Of a DNA stretch of 33,345 bases, positions 1 to 9,051 are shown one piece after another. The stretch is from Saprospiraceae bacterium. GTDB taxonomy: Bacteria > Bacteroidota > Bacteroidia > Chitinophagales > Saprospiraceae. A program made the translations under genes and the position numbers. The DNA lies in assembly GCA_027080725.1 (NCBI GenBank), contig JALWRC010000109.1, positions 1 through 33,345 of the forward strand. The letters run 5' to 3'. Position 1 is the first letter of the stretch, and every line of letters begins with the position of its first letter. Under the pieces are notes generated by a model that was given only the letters and a program-made list of their open reading frames with translations, was not told the DNA's origin and made no database searches.

Positions 1-480
1 ATATTATATTTAACAAATAATACCTTAGCCACATCATTTTGCACAAAATCGCCCAAAAGCCCTGTCACATAAGGCTTCCGGGCTATTTTTAGGCTATTTT
101 AGACAGGAAGTTCCGTTAAAAAGTACACTGATGCAATTCATTCGTCCCGGGGAACGTTCTTCTGCATCGTGAGTTCCCCAGTACTATATTGTATATGAAG
201 AACAGCCCATAGGCGTAATATGAAGCGAAGGTGAAATTATTTTTTTACTTGTATTGGAGGTGAATTATTGATATTCATTTGATTAGAAATTTGATTTAAT
301 TGACATGTATTAAAAATGTTTGAAAAGCTTTGTGTACGTTTGAAAAACGCACTATTTTGTCATTGATTTTGACGTTTTCTTAGGGAGTTTGTCAAAAGAG
401 TTATCCCATTTCTTGCCTCTAATTCATTCTATGCAAAAGTGTTTGACCATAGATAGATTTACCTATATAAAGTTGAGTAT
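1..480. other. Intergenic region upstream of the porP-like gene
   Basis: No credible gene is visible in this AT-rich stretch. It holds a perfect 7-bp inverted repeat GGGGAAC/GTTCCCC (149-155 and 173-179), a tandem ggctatttt (82-100), and a TACGTTTG box at 335-342 that fits the Bacteroidota -7 element TAnnTTTG. The sequence nGTTTGAAAA occurs twice, 20 bp apart, around 318-347. The upstream gene lies outside the window, so its terminator cannot be assigned. Confidence 0.5.
335..342 (+). promoter_or_regulatory. Candidate Bacteroidota -7 promoter box (TACGTTTG)
   Basis: TACGTTTG matches TAnnTTTG exactly and lies about 140 bp upstream of the PorP-like start. No well-placed TTTG -33 box is seen: the nearest TTTG is too close. 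It could drive the three-gene T9SS cluster, but an 8-bp motif in AT-rich DNA is weak evidence. Confidence 0.25.
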
Positions 481-1497
481 ATGAAATCACTTATCACGAA
501 AATTTTTGTTGTATGGCTGTTGGTAGCTGTGGGCGGGATGTATGCGCAAGATGTACATTTTACGCAGTTTTTTAATGCCCCGATGCTTATCAACCCCGGA
601 CTTACCGCCATGCACAATGCTACCAGCAGGGTGGCGGTGAGTTATCGCAATCAGTGGACGACGGTTCCGGTACCGTACACGACATTTGCCGGGACGATAG
701 ACAAGAAGATTTATCCGCGTTACAAGGATGATCATTTTATAGGGGTGGGAGCTCGTGTATTGTACGATTATGCGGGAGATGCACATCTGTCGATTCTTGA
801 CATCAATCTGCTTGGCAATTATGCGATGATTCTCAATCCAAGTAACATCCTAAGTATCGGTTTAGGGCTTAATCTGGATAGAAGGACATTTCGCGATGAC
901 GAGTTGCGATTTCCCAATCAATGGAACGGTGATCATTATAATCCTGCCCTGTCTAATCGGGAACCATTAGCAGGATTTAATTTTTTGTATTTGGATTTAG
1001 GAGGAGGCATAAATTATAGATTTCAAAAGTCCAACCGAACCTGGGTCAATCTTGGGGGAGCTGCCCACCATTTCATACGGCCAAAACAAACCTTTTACGA
1101 CAATGGAGACAATCCGAGGTTGCCCTTGAGATTGGCAGCGACGCTAATGGGGAGTGCCCGGCTGTTTGATGCTGTGGACATGTTGTTGAATGGATTGTGG
1201 CAGCAGCAAAATGTATATCAAGAGAAGGTGGTTAGCGGTCTTTTACGCCTATACCTCAACCGGCAGCCGGGTAACCAAATGGCCATTGACCTCGGTGCTG
1301 CCTGGAGGGTAGGGGACGCCTGGGCTCCATTATTCGGTTTGCACTACCACAATTGGTATGCCGGGTTGAGTTATGATGTCAACACTTCTGCATTTAAAGT
1401 GGCTACAGGAGGTCGCGGCGGGCCGGAGTTTCACATGCAGTATTATTTTTATAGAGTGGAGCCACTTAAGGAGTACAAAAAGTGTCCCGTGTATTAA
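481..1497 (+). CDS. PorP/SprF family type IX secretion outer-membrane protein
   Basis: A 338-aa protein with a signal peptide (cleavage likely after MYAQ, about residue 22), then the family opening DVHFTQFFNAPMLINPGLTA, and a predicted outer-membrane beta-barrel ending in alternating aromatic strands. Length and the internal GGAAHHFIRPKQ segment (about 192-204) agree with PorP/SprF proteins. In gliding Bacteroidota SprF is needed to deliver the type B cargo SprB to the surface, and PorP-like paralogues usually sit beside large type B cargo genes, as here (4145-7786). It is therefore inferred to be a dedicated outer-membrane partner of that cargo rather than the core PorP of the T9SS, whose other genes are absent. 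The ATG at 481 puts the signal peptide directly at the N-terminus. The next gene starts 42 bp downstream on the same strand. Confidence 0.9.
   Translation: MKSLITKIFVVWLLVAVGGMYAQDVHFTQFFNAPMLINPGLTAMHNATSRVAVSYRNQWTTVPVPYTTFAGTIDKKIYPRYKDDHFIGVGARVLYDYAGDAHLSILDINLLGNYAMILNPSNILSIGLGLNLDRRTFRDDELRFPNQWNGDHYNPALSNREPLAGFNFLYLDLGGGINYRFQKSNRTWVNLGGAAHHFIRPKQTFYDNGDNPRLPLRLAATLMGSARLFDAVDMLLNGLWQQQNVYQEKVVSGLLRLYLNRQPGNQMAIDLGAAWRVGDAWAPLFGLHYHNWYAGLSYDVNTSAFKVATGGRGGPEFHMQYYFYRVEPLKEYKKCPVY
1068..1078 (-). repeat. GTATGAAATGG 11-mer, copy 1
   Basis: Reverse-strand copy inside the PorP-like gene, read as the codons for HHFIR, a segment that may be constrained by the protein family. It is one of eight exact copies in the window. 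Confidence 0.5.
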
Positions 1498-1539
1498 TGC
1501 CGGCCATTTCATGCCAGATGTCGTTACCCATGATCAGAT

Positions 1540-4038
1540 ATGAAAATAAGAATAAAAAATAGACAAATGAATCGATTACTTTCCTTAGTTCTCATTTTAA
1601 TCTTTGGAGCGCAGGCTATAGCCCAGATAGGCGGACCCACTTTCCGGCAAGTGGTAGACATGGCGGAGACAGAGTTGGCCGGAGAAGATTACTACTCTGC
1701 GCTGAAGCATTTTGAGGATGCCTTGAAATACGGCAAAGAAGAGACCAAGTTGCATTATTATGCAGCGGAAGCAGCGTGGAATTTGCACGCACTCAAGTCT
1801 GCAAAGGACCATTACCAGGCAGTTTACCAGTCCGAAGAGGCGGATCAGTACGATGATATCACTTATCGTTTGGGGGTTTTGTACCAAAAGTTGGGGCAGT
1901 ATGACGAAGCCAAATACAACCTTGGATTGTATGTTTCGGAGTCGGATGCGGACAGCTTGTTGATGGAGGATGCCAAGCGCAGGATGAAGAGTTGTGATTG
2001 GGCAGTGGCTGCGCAGCCGGATACCATGATTACTTTCGAGCACCTCGGACAAGAAGTCAATACACCCTATTCAGACTTTAGTGCCCATGACTTGGGGGAT
2101 ACCCTGTACTACTCGTCTTTAATCGGGCGAAAGAAGAAGGATCGATACCGGCCTACGCGCAAGATTGCACGAGTTATGCAGTATGCCGATTCTTTGGGTA
2201 AGCGGCAAATGCCCGGGGATATTAATGCTCCCGAGGTACATAGCGCCAATTTGTCCTTTGGCCCGGATGAGCAGTTTGCCTATTATACCGTCTGTGATTA
2301 CGTCCAGGGCGGAAAAATCCGTTGCCAACTCTATTATCGGCGCATCATCGAACCCGATAAATGGAGTAGAGCTATTGCGCTTCCCTCCAACATTAACCTC
2401 CCTCGGTATACTGCCACTCATCCGATGATGGCCTATGACTCCGTACGCCAACAAAAGGTGTTGTATTTTGTCTCAGATCGCCCCGGAGGCAAGGGGAAGA
2501 TGGATATTTGGTACGCCATTCAGACAGGGGAGAATCAATATAACGAGCCTGTCAACGCCTCTGATGTCAATACAACGGGTGACGAATACAGCCCGTTTTA
2601 TCTGTCATCTGAGAATCTTTTGTATTTCTCTTCAGATGGCTGGGAAGACAGTTATGGAGGTTTGGATATATATAAGGCGCGGTTGATTTCTCCCGGACAT
2701 TTTGCAAAACCGGAAAACCTCCACGCTCCTATTAACTCGAGTTATGATGATGTGTATTTTAGCATGTCAGGAGATGAATCTTATGCGTATCTTTCATCCA
2801 ACAGGAATGGATCGTTTCATTATGATGAGTTATTGGAGGCTTGCTGTTATGATATATACAAGGCGTATTTTATTCCCCCACCTATCGACCTGAATGTTTT
2901 GGCGTTGGATGTTTTTGACTCTTCCGCTATCAAGGGGGCTACCGTTACAATACGCGATTTGACTGAAGATCAACGGGAGGTTTTGGTGATGCCGGATACC
3001 TCCAACCAACTCGTCACGCAGATACAGCACGACAAGGAATACGATATTTACATTTCAAAGGACGGCTATCTTCCGGATACGATTCACATAGATACGCGTG
3101 ACAAGCGCAAAATACGGGATTTGGATGCCACCGGTTATCTCACGAAGATGGTGCCCCTCGTGGCATCGGTATGGGATGATAATACGGAGGAACCATTGTC
3201 CAATGCGCATGTGCGCCTATTCGAAATGCTTGACGGCAAGAAGGTGTTGCTCAAAGATGAACACAACCCTAATGGCAACGACTATCATTACGAGTTGATT
3301 CGCGGGCATCAGTATTTGTTGTGGGGGACGAAGGAGAAATACGATCAGGCTACCGTCCCGGTTGCAGCTGAGGAGACAGCAATGGGAGACCCGATTGAGA
3401 AGAAGATTGGTTTGGTCCGTACTGCGATAAGGATGCTTGAAAAGGTGTTGCCACTCGTCTTGTACTTTGAGAATGACGAACCGGAGCCCAAGACCAAATT
3501 AACCACTACCGACAAGCGGTATCGCGATCTGTTTGATCCATTTTACGCCAATAAGAAGTTGTACAAAGAAGAATATTCCGGTGTGTTCGGACCGCTGACC
3601 AAACCCCAAAAGGAAGCCGAAATCGAAGACTTCTTCGAGAATCACCTCAAGGCTAATTACAAGAAGTTGGATTTGTTTATGGAGCAAGTGCTGGGAGTCC
3701 TCGAGGGAGGATTGCTCCTTGAGGTGACCATAAAGGGGTACACCAGTCCCTTGGCTAAGAGTGATTACAACTTTCGCCTGAGTAAACGCCGGGTGCAGTG
3801 CCTCAAGAATGAATTTTATGACTGGCATAACGGTCAGTTAATCCCATACATCAATAAGGGACAGCTGGTTTTGGAAGAAGCACCGTTTGGGGAGACCAAG
3901 TCTTCGACAAACGTGAGCGACTCGCCGTTTGATAAGCGAAACTCCGTCTATAGCCCGGAAGCCTCTAAAGAGCGGCGGGTGGAGATTATCGCGGTAAAGC
4001 GTCTGGCAAAGGCCAAAAAAGGGGTACGGCTACGATAA
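1540..4038 (+). CDS. TPR / PD40 beta-propeller / OmpA-like protein (PorE-like)
   Basis: An 832-aa exported protein. The signal peptide is seen from MNRLLSL (residue 10) to AQAIAQ, so the real start may be the ATG at 1567 instead of 1540. Domains in order: TPR-like helices (about 30-130); PD40/WD40-like propeller repeats (about 230-440) with YFVSDRPGG, LYFSSDG and AYLSSNRNG blades, each ending in a D-I-Y-K-A type strand; one or two carboxypeptidase-regulatory-like beta domains (about 450-620); and the LYFENDEP segment followed by an OmpA-like C-terminus (about 690-830, with GYTSPLAKSDYNFRLS and RR). OmpA-like domains bind peptidoglycan, and PorE-type proteins of this layout link T9SS components to the wall. 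It is inferred to anchor or assemble the surface complex encoded with its neighbours and is probably co-transcribed with the gene at 481. Confidence 0.85.
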   Translation: MKIRIKNRQMNRLLSLVLILIFGAQAIAQIGGPTFRQVVDMAETELAGEDYYSALKHFEDALKYGKEETKLHYYAAEAAWNLHALKSAKDHYQAVYQSEEADQYDDITYRLGVLYQKLGQYDEAKYNLGLYVSESDADSLLMEDAKRRMKSCDWAVAAQPDTMITFEHLGQEVNTPYSDFSAHDLGDTLYYSSLIGRKKKDRYRPTRKIARVMQYADSLGKRQMPGDINAPEVHSANLSFGPDEQFAYYTVCDYVQGGKIRCQLYYRRIIEPDKWSRAIALPSNINLPRYTATHPMMAYDSVRQQKVLYFVSDRPGGKGKMDIWYAIQTGENQYNEPVNASDVNTTGDEYSPFYLSSENLLYFSSDGWEDSYGGLDIYKARLISPGHFAKPENLHAPINSSYDDVYFSMSGDESYAYLSSNRNGSFHYDELLEACCYDIYKAYFIPPPIDLNVLALDVFDSSAIKGATVTIRDLTEDQREVLVMPDTSNQLVTQIQHDKEYDIYISKDGYLPDTIHIDTRDKRKIRDLDATGYLTKMVPLVASVWDDNTEEPLSNAHVRLFEMLDGKKVLLKDEHNPNGNDYHYELIRGHQYLLWGTKEKYDQATVPVAAEETAMGDPIEKKIGLVRTAIRMLEKVLPLVLYFENDEPEPKTKLTTTDKRYRDLFDPFYANKKLYKEEYSGVFGPLTKPQKEAEIEDFFENHLKANYKKLDLFMEQVLGVLEGGLLLEVTIKGYTSPLAKSDYNFRLSKRRVQCLKNEFYDWHNGQLIPYINKGQLVLEEAPFGETKSSTNVSDSPFDKRNSVYSPEASKERRVEIIAVKRLAKAKKGVRLR

Positions 4039-4093
4039 TAAAGCAATATAGAAAGTACTACCTAAATTTTTATTTACTTACTGTTTTTATTGG

Positions 4094-4104
4094 GTATGAA
4101 ATGG
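4094..4104 (+). repeat. GTATGAAATGG 11-mer, copy 2
   Basis: Intergenic copy with the longer form GGTATGAAATGGTT (4093-4106), 40 bp upstream of the 1213-aa cargo gene. Confidence 0.55.
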
Positions 4105-4144
4105 TTGGCAATAGAAAAACTTATGAAAATAAAAAAATATAAAG

Positions 4145-7100
4145 ATGAACGCGATTAAAAAAATATCCGTTTTCACATTCGTTCTTTTGGCGGTGTTGGT
4201 CTTTCAGCCCAAACGGGCAAATGCGACACATATTGTCGGAGGAGAAATGCGTTATGAGTCCTTGGGGGATGGTCTGTTCCGTATTTATTTATCGATGCGC
4301 CGGGATTGTTACAACGGTGCCCCCAATGCGCAGTTTGACAAAGAAGCGGGATTGGGGATATATGATGGCGATGGCAATTTGCTTCGTCTCTATGGCATTA
4401 ATGGCACGTTGTTTATGCTGTTCAATCCGGATGATACGCTCAATGAATTTGTCAACAGTGAGTGTAAGGTGATCGGTGAGGATGTCTGTGTGCACACCAC
4501 GACATATACTGACTTGAAGCGAGGGGACAAGGTTATTAGTGGGGTACTACGGCTCCCTTACCGCGATGGGGGGTATTATATCGGCTATCAGCGGTGTTGT
4601 CGCAATAAAATCGTCAATATTGCAAATCCGGAAGAGGTGGGTGCGACCTATTTTGTACGCATAACGGAGGATGCGCTTTTGCGGGGAAACACGAGTGCAA
4701 AATTTAAACAGTGGGCGCCGATATACCTCTGCGCGGACCAGCCATTTGAGTTTGACCATTCTGCGGTGGATCCGGACGGGGATTCGTTGGTGTACCGGAT
4801 TTGTACGCCTTATCAAGGTGGAGCCCTCACGGATCAAAAGCCGGTTCCTCCACCCAATCCGCGAGGGTGGGAGCTGATTAATTGGAAGCCCCCTTATAGT
4901 TTGAATAATCTCATGGGGGGAGTTCCTCTCCGGATCGACCCACATACAGGAAGATTAACCGGGACCCCACCGAAAGAGACCGGCACGTATTTGATAGGTG
5001 TTTGTGTAGAAGAATATCGCAATGGTAGGCTGATTAATATAGTGCGCCGGGAGTTTGAGTTCAATGTGAGAATATGTCCGAAAAAGCCTATTGCCGATTT
5101 TGAAGTGGATTCGGTTATTTGTAAAGGCTTGACGGTAGATTTTACAAATACGAGTAGCGATGGTATGTATCAATGGTATTTTGATGCAGACAACGACAGG
5201 ACAGTTGGTTCCACAGAGAAGCATCCTAGTCATACCTATTCCCGTCCCGGTACTTACAAAGTTGTCTTAGTGACGGTCAAGGATTCTACCTGTATAGATA
5301 GTACGAGCCACACTATTTTTGTTTACGGCGATAGTGGTTATGGGGCTGGATTTAGCTATAGCATTAATAAGTGTGAAGATGCCGTAGAACTGGAGCTGAT
5401 TTCTACCTCCTTTGACAATAAAAACCCCATTGTGGATAGTAATTTGAAATGGAAGATTAAGGGGAGTACAGGGACGACTACTGCTACAGGTAAAAACGTT
5501 ATGTATCAGCATCCGGTGTCGGATACCCTGGAAGTAACTTTGGTATTTACGACCCGGAATGGGTGTATGGACACGGTGATGAAGCGCATTCCCGTCAATG
5601 TAATTGACGTTGATTTTATTGCTGATAATATAGCCATATGTCACGGGGACTCTACCCCTCTGGTAGATACGATTTCTCCACAATTTCATTATAGCTGGAG
5701 TCCCGCGGCGGGATTGAGCTGTAGCGACTGCCCCAACCCAACTGCTTCTCCGGACCGGACAACCACTTATCATGTGACGATTTCGGACGATAATTGTGAG
5801 ATAGAAAGAGAGGTGACGGTCAAGGTTAACGATCTCTTGGATATCGATGTATTGGGTGACAGTATTGCCTGTAGTAGATTGGTTCAGCTCTTTACCAACG
5901 GTGGTGAAGAATCTACTGTCCAATGGGCCTCGGATCGAGCATTTACCCAAATATTATCAGAGGGGACCTACGAATTTAATTTTGAGATGCTTGGGGAGGA
6001 CTCTATGATATATGTACGGGCACGGAGTAAGAATGGATGTCCCGGGACGGATAGCTTATTGGTCGTCAATGAAATTGTGGAGTTGGAGTATGAAGGGCAG
6101 TATCACGTATGTGTCGGCGATACTTTTCCGGTATTTGTCGACAATAAACACGGCCGGCATAGTTTGGTTTACCAATGGACTCCTGATAGGGCTATTGTTT
6201 CAGGAAAAACGACCCATATGCCAATGGTGACGTTTACTAAGGCCGGCACCTATCAATTGGGATTTGTAGCGACCAACCAATATGGATGTTCTTCGGATGG
6301 AGGAATAAAGGTTTTGGTAGAAGATTTGCCCGAGGTTAACTTTGACTATAGTCACTCTTGCGAGGGGCTCGATGTACGGTTTGTTAACCAGTCCGACACA
6401 GGAAAGTACTATTGGAATTTTGGAGATGGTACACGAGATACTACGACCTCTCCGGTTCATACCTATCCGAAGCAAGGTACCTATGAAGTGACCCTTAAAG
6501 TAGAGGGATTTTGTATGGATTCTTTGGTTCGAACCATTAAAATTGGTTTTATAAAGGACCGTCCGAATGATACGGTGATCTCCTGTTTTGCAGCACCGGT
6601 GTATCTCTATCCGGGTGCAGATACCGGATTTTCTTACCAATGGTCTCCGGGACAATTCTTGGATGACCCGAAGTCCCCCAATCCTTTGGCCAAAGTGACC
6701 AAGACCACTAAGTTTATGGTGACCATCACCAATTCAGACTTTCCGGATTGTTTTGTGACCAGAGAAGTACTCGTCGTAGTGCCACCGGAGATTACATTTG
6801 ACCTTACGGCGGACACCGTTCTTTGCTTTACCGATTCTATGGTGTTAAGCGCACAGTCGGGTATGGATTTGAGTTACGAATGGAGGGATAAAGGAGGGAT
6901 ATTACTCGGGTCTGAAGACAGTTTGCCCGTGAAGGTAAGCGAGCCGGCCACATACTATGTGGTCGCAAAAGATACCTTTGGGTGTTTTGTGGTCGACAGT
7001 GTCCGGGTCACGCCCTATTTTCTCAAGATTGATATTGAGGCGCCGGAATTTATATGCTTTAACACCAAGGGCACTATTAAAGTGACGAATAATGGATTAG

Positions 7101-7786
7101 GAATGTTGGGGTACCATTGGGAGCCGGCCGGGAGTATCGTCAGTGGGCAAAATACAGATGAAATAGTTATCATGCCGGATACTACCACTACCTATATGGT
7201 CACCATGTCTAATGATTTAGGGTGCGTTTATAAGCGCTCGGTAACAGTCGAAGTGTCTAAGGTGCGACCCCGCCCGTCCGTTACGGCCGATCCGGATACG
7301 ATTTATTTGCGCAAGAGTTCGCAACTCAATGTCAACGATGATTATGAGACTTACGAATGGGTTCCGGAAGCGGGACTGTCTTGCAACAATTGTCCGGATC
7401 CTGTTGCCACACCGGACCAGACGACCACCTACAAGGTGTACGTGACCAACACGGATGGCTGTATTGACTCGGCTTCGGTAACGGTAGTCGTCATCCAACC
7501 CAAATGCAATGAGGAGGATGTCTACACCCCAAATGCATTTAGCCCGAATGGGGATGGCGAGAATGACGAATGGCAGGTCTTTAGTAATTTTGTAGAGGAG
7601 ATCAAAGTAGTTGTCTTTAACCGATGGGGAGAGGCTGTTTACGAATCTTCTGATTTGGATGCCAAATGGGACGGTACCTACAAAGGAGAATATCTGGCAC
7701 CGGATACCTATGGGTATCGCATTATGGTTAAGTGTGTAGACGGGCAGGAGTATGTCAAGACAGGCAATATTACTCTATTGAGGTAA
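4145..7786 (+). CDS. Large PKD-domain surface protein with type B T9SS sorting domain
   Basis: A 1213-aa secreted protein. Residues 1-27 form a signal peptide, followed by the THIVGGEMRYE module that opens many giant Bacteroidota cargo proteins. PKD-like domains are clear at about 316-395 and 731-805 (WNFGDGT, HTYPKQGTY). Between and after them are Ig-like repeats, two of which carry the pattern AGLSCxxCPxPxAxPDxTTTY (about 520-550 and 1075-1105). The last 90 residues (from VYTPNAFSPNGDGENDEW, about 1122, to GNITLLR) are a gliding-motility-associated C-terminal domain, that is, a type B T9SS signal. The protein is inferred to be exported through the T9SS and displayed at the surface as an adhesin-like filament, helped by the PorP/SprF-like product upstream. 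Its ligand cannot be read from sequence. The ATG at 4145 follows an A-rich stretch with no Shine-Dalgarno sequence. Confidence 0.92.
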   Translation: MNAIKKISVFTFVLLAVLVFQPKRANATHIVGGEMRYESLGDGLFRIYLSMRRDCYNGAPNAQFDKEAGLGIYDGDGNLLRLYGINGTLFMLFNPDDTLNEFVNSECKVIGEDVCVHTTTYTDLKRGDKVISGVLRLPYRDGGYYIGYQRCCRNKIVNIANPEEVGATYFVRITEDALLRGNTSAKFKQWAPIYLCADQPFEFDHSAVDPDGDSLVYRICTPYQGGALTDQKPVPPPNPRGWELINWKPPYSLNNLMGGVPLRIDPHTGRLTGTPPKETGTYLIGVCVEEYRNGRLINIVRREFEFNVRICPKKPIADFEVDSVICKGLTVDFTNTSSDGMYQWYFDADNDRTVGSTEKHPSHTYSRPGTYKVVLVTVKDSTCIDSTSHTIFVYGDSGYGAGFSYSINKCEDAVELELISTSFDNKNPIVDSNLKWKIKGSTGTTTATGKNVMYQHPVSDTLEVTLVFTTRNGCMDTVMKRIPVNVIDVDFIADNIAICHGDSTPLVDTISPQFHYSWSPAAGLSCSDCPNPTASPDRTTTYHVTISDDNCEIEREVTVKVNDLLDIDVLGDSIACSRLVQLFTNGGEESTVQWASDRAFTQILSEGTYEFNFEMLGEDSMIYVRARSKNGCPGTDSLLVVNEIVELEYEGQYHVCVGDTFPVFVDNKHGRHSLVYQWTPDRAIVSGKTTHMPMVTFTKAGTYQLGFVATNQYGCSSDGGIKVLVEDLPEVNFDYSHSCEGLDVRFVNQSDTGKYYWNFGDGTRDTTTSPVHTYPKQGTYEVTLKVEGFCMDSLVRTIKIGFIKDRPNDTVISCFAAPVYLYPGADTGFSYQWSPGQFLDDPKSPNPLAKVTKTTKFMVTITNSDFPDCFVTREVLVVVPPEITFDLTADTVLCFTDSMVLSAQSGMDLSYEWRDKGGILLGSEDSLPVKVSEPATYYVVAKDTFGCFVVDSVRVTPYFLKIDIEAPEFICFNTKGTIKVTNNGLGMLGYHWEPAGSIVSGQNTDEIVIMPDTTTTYMVTMSNDLGCVYKRSVTVEVSKVRPRPSVTADPDTIYLRKSSQLNVNDDYETYEWVPEAGLSCNNCPDPVATPDQTTTYKVYVTNTDGCIDSASVTVVVIQPKCNEEDVYTPNAFSPNGDGENDEWQVFSNFVEEIKVVVFNRWGEAVYESSDLDAKWDGTYKGEYLAPDTYGYRIMVKCVDGQEYVKTGNITLLR

Positions 7787-7836
7787 TGGGCGCCTTTGGC
7801 CCTTAAAACAATACAATGAAAACAAACAGATGAAAT

Positions 7837-7868
7837 ATATACCAACATCTAAAATTGGTGTATCTTCG
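7837..7868 (+). promoter_or_regulatory. Candidate nusB promoter with overlapping inverted repeat
   Basis: TATCTTCG (7861-7868) resembles the Bacteroidota -7 box TAnnTTTG and lies 23 bp before the nusB ATG. An imperfect 9-bp inverted repeat, ATATACCAA (7837-7845) with TTGGTGTAT (7855-7863, 8 of 9 paired), overlaps its 5' edge. It could be an operator or the tail hairpin of the preceding gene. Confidence 0.4.
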
Positions 7869-7891
7869 CGGTCTAAATTTTGAATTGACAC

Positions 7892-8815
7892 ATGCTAAGT
7901 AGAAGAAGTGTTAGGATTAAAGTGATTCAGCACCTGTATATGATAGATCGCGATAAGGATTTGTCAAAAAAGGAGTGTATTGAAAGTTACAAACGCGCGA
8001 TAGACCAAGTGTTCGCCTTGTACTTGTACAATCTGTATGTATTGTTACGGGTTGCGGAGATGTCCTTGCAAGATAAGAAGAAGCGAACCGAAAAGTACAT
8101 AAAGAAGGAAGAGGATACCGGATTCAGAGCCCGGCTTTACGAGAACCCTCTCATACAATCTCTTGTAACCAATGACTATTTTCAAAAGGAAATAGGGAAG
8201 AACGGTTTCAAAGACAAGGTCAATGAAGATATTATCAAGCGCATTTACAAGTCTTTTGCCCGCTCTCCCATTTACAAAGATTACGTCTATAAAGAAGGTA
8301 AAATTACGGACCTCGATGCGCTGTTAGAACTGTACAGGTACTGTCGGAAGGATGAGTATTTTGGGGAGATGATGGAGGATTTTGCCTACCATTGGCTCGA
8401 TGATAAATCCCTCATTATTGGAGCGGTGAAGAAGGCGATTAAAAGCCTCCCAACTCATGGTAAAGACCTAAGGAATCAATATCCCGATGCCGATAAGATC
8501 AATGACTTTGGACTCAATTTGCTGACAAAATCCCTCGATCGGCAAGAGGCTATTGGGGAGATTATCCAACCCGTAGTAGAAAATTGGGACATGGACCGGC
8601 TCGCATTAATAGACCTCATTATATTAAAGATGGGAACTCTGGAGTTCTTGGACTTTCCCTCTATTCATACCAATGTCACTATCGTCGAGTATGTCGAATT
8701 GGCAAAGCTCTATAGCACCGAAAGAAGTAAGAAATTTATCAATGGAGTATTGGATAAAGTACTTTCTGTATTGGATGAGGAAGGAAAGATTAAGAAGGTC
8801 GAAGTGAGACGTTAG
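7892..8815 (+). CDS. nusB: Transcription antitermination factor NusB (long Bacteroidota form)
   Basis: A 307-aa cytoplasmic protein. The opening SRRSVRIKVIQHLY is the NusB N-terminal helix, and the C-terminal half (about 170-300) contains the NusB helical core with NWDMDRLALIDLIILKMGTLE and the segment up to KFINGVLDKVL. NusB binds boxA RNA with NusE (S10) and supports antitermination of rRNA operons. The roughly 100-residue lysine-rich insertion (about 60-160) is typical of Bacteroidota NusB, which is about twice the length of the E. coli protein, so it is not a fusion artefact. It stands alone between the cargo gene and a convergent cargo gene. Confidence rests on both the N- and C-terminal family signatures. 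Confidence 0.93.
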   Translation: MLSRRSVRIKVIQHLYMIDRDKDLSKKECIESYKRAIDQVFALYLYNLYVLLRVAEMSLQDKKKRTEKYIKKEEDTGFRARLYENPLIQSLVTNDYFQKEIGKNGFKDKVNEDIIKRIYKSFARSPIYKDYVYKEGKITDLDALLELYRYCRKDEYFGEMMEDFAYHWLDDKSLIIGAVKKAIKSLPTHGKDLRNQYPDADKINDFGLNLLTKSLDRQEAIGEIIQPVVENWDMDRLALIDLIILKMGTLEFLDFPSIHTNVTIVEYVELAKLYSTERSKKFINGVLDKVLSVLDEEGKIKKVEVRR

Positions 8816-8834
8816 CAATGTTGAAGAATACTTA

Positions 8835-8856
8835 GTCGGTGTTGCTAATTACCGAC
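8835..8856 (+). terminator. Hairpin downstream of nusB, possible terminator
   Basis: GTCGGT (8835-8840) pairs perfectly with ACCGAC (8851-8856) around a 10-nt loop, 20 bp after the nusB stop. No T-tract follows, so intrinsic termination is uncertain. The rest of the 8816-9051 gap, between convergent genes, shows nothing else clear. Confidence 0.3.
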
Positions 8857-9051
8857 AAAGGGGTTTAAATGGAATGCCTGATAGCTCAAAGGTAAGTTCA
8901 ATTGCCCTGTGCGCGGAGCACTAGAGCCCAGGTGATTTTTATTTCGCTTATCCTCCACCTATGTCAATCATAGCCCCGCGCCAAATCTCTCCTCAACAGA
9001 TATCAGTCATCCAAAATATCCATCCGTTCACTTCTCAGTTAGGGAAAACCC

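Noticed and set aside
314-343. Possible LytTR pair AATGTTTGA and TACGTTTGA upstream of the porP-like gene
   Set aside because: Period 20 rather than 21-22, both half-sites off consensus, and the sequence is better read as AT-rich DNA with a TAnnTTTG box.
7787-7802. GGGCGCC TTT GGCCC as terminator of the 1213-aa cargo gene
   Set aside because: The stem needs a bulge and has no T-tract; too weak to call.
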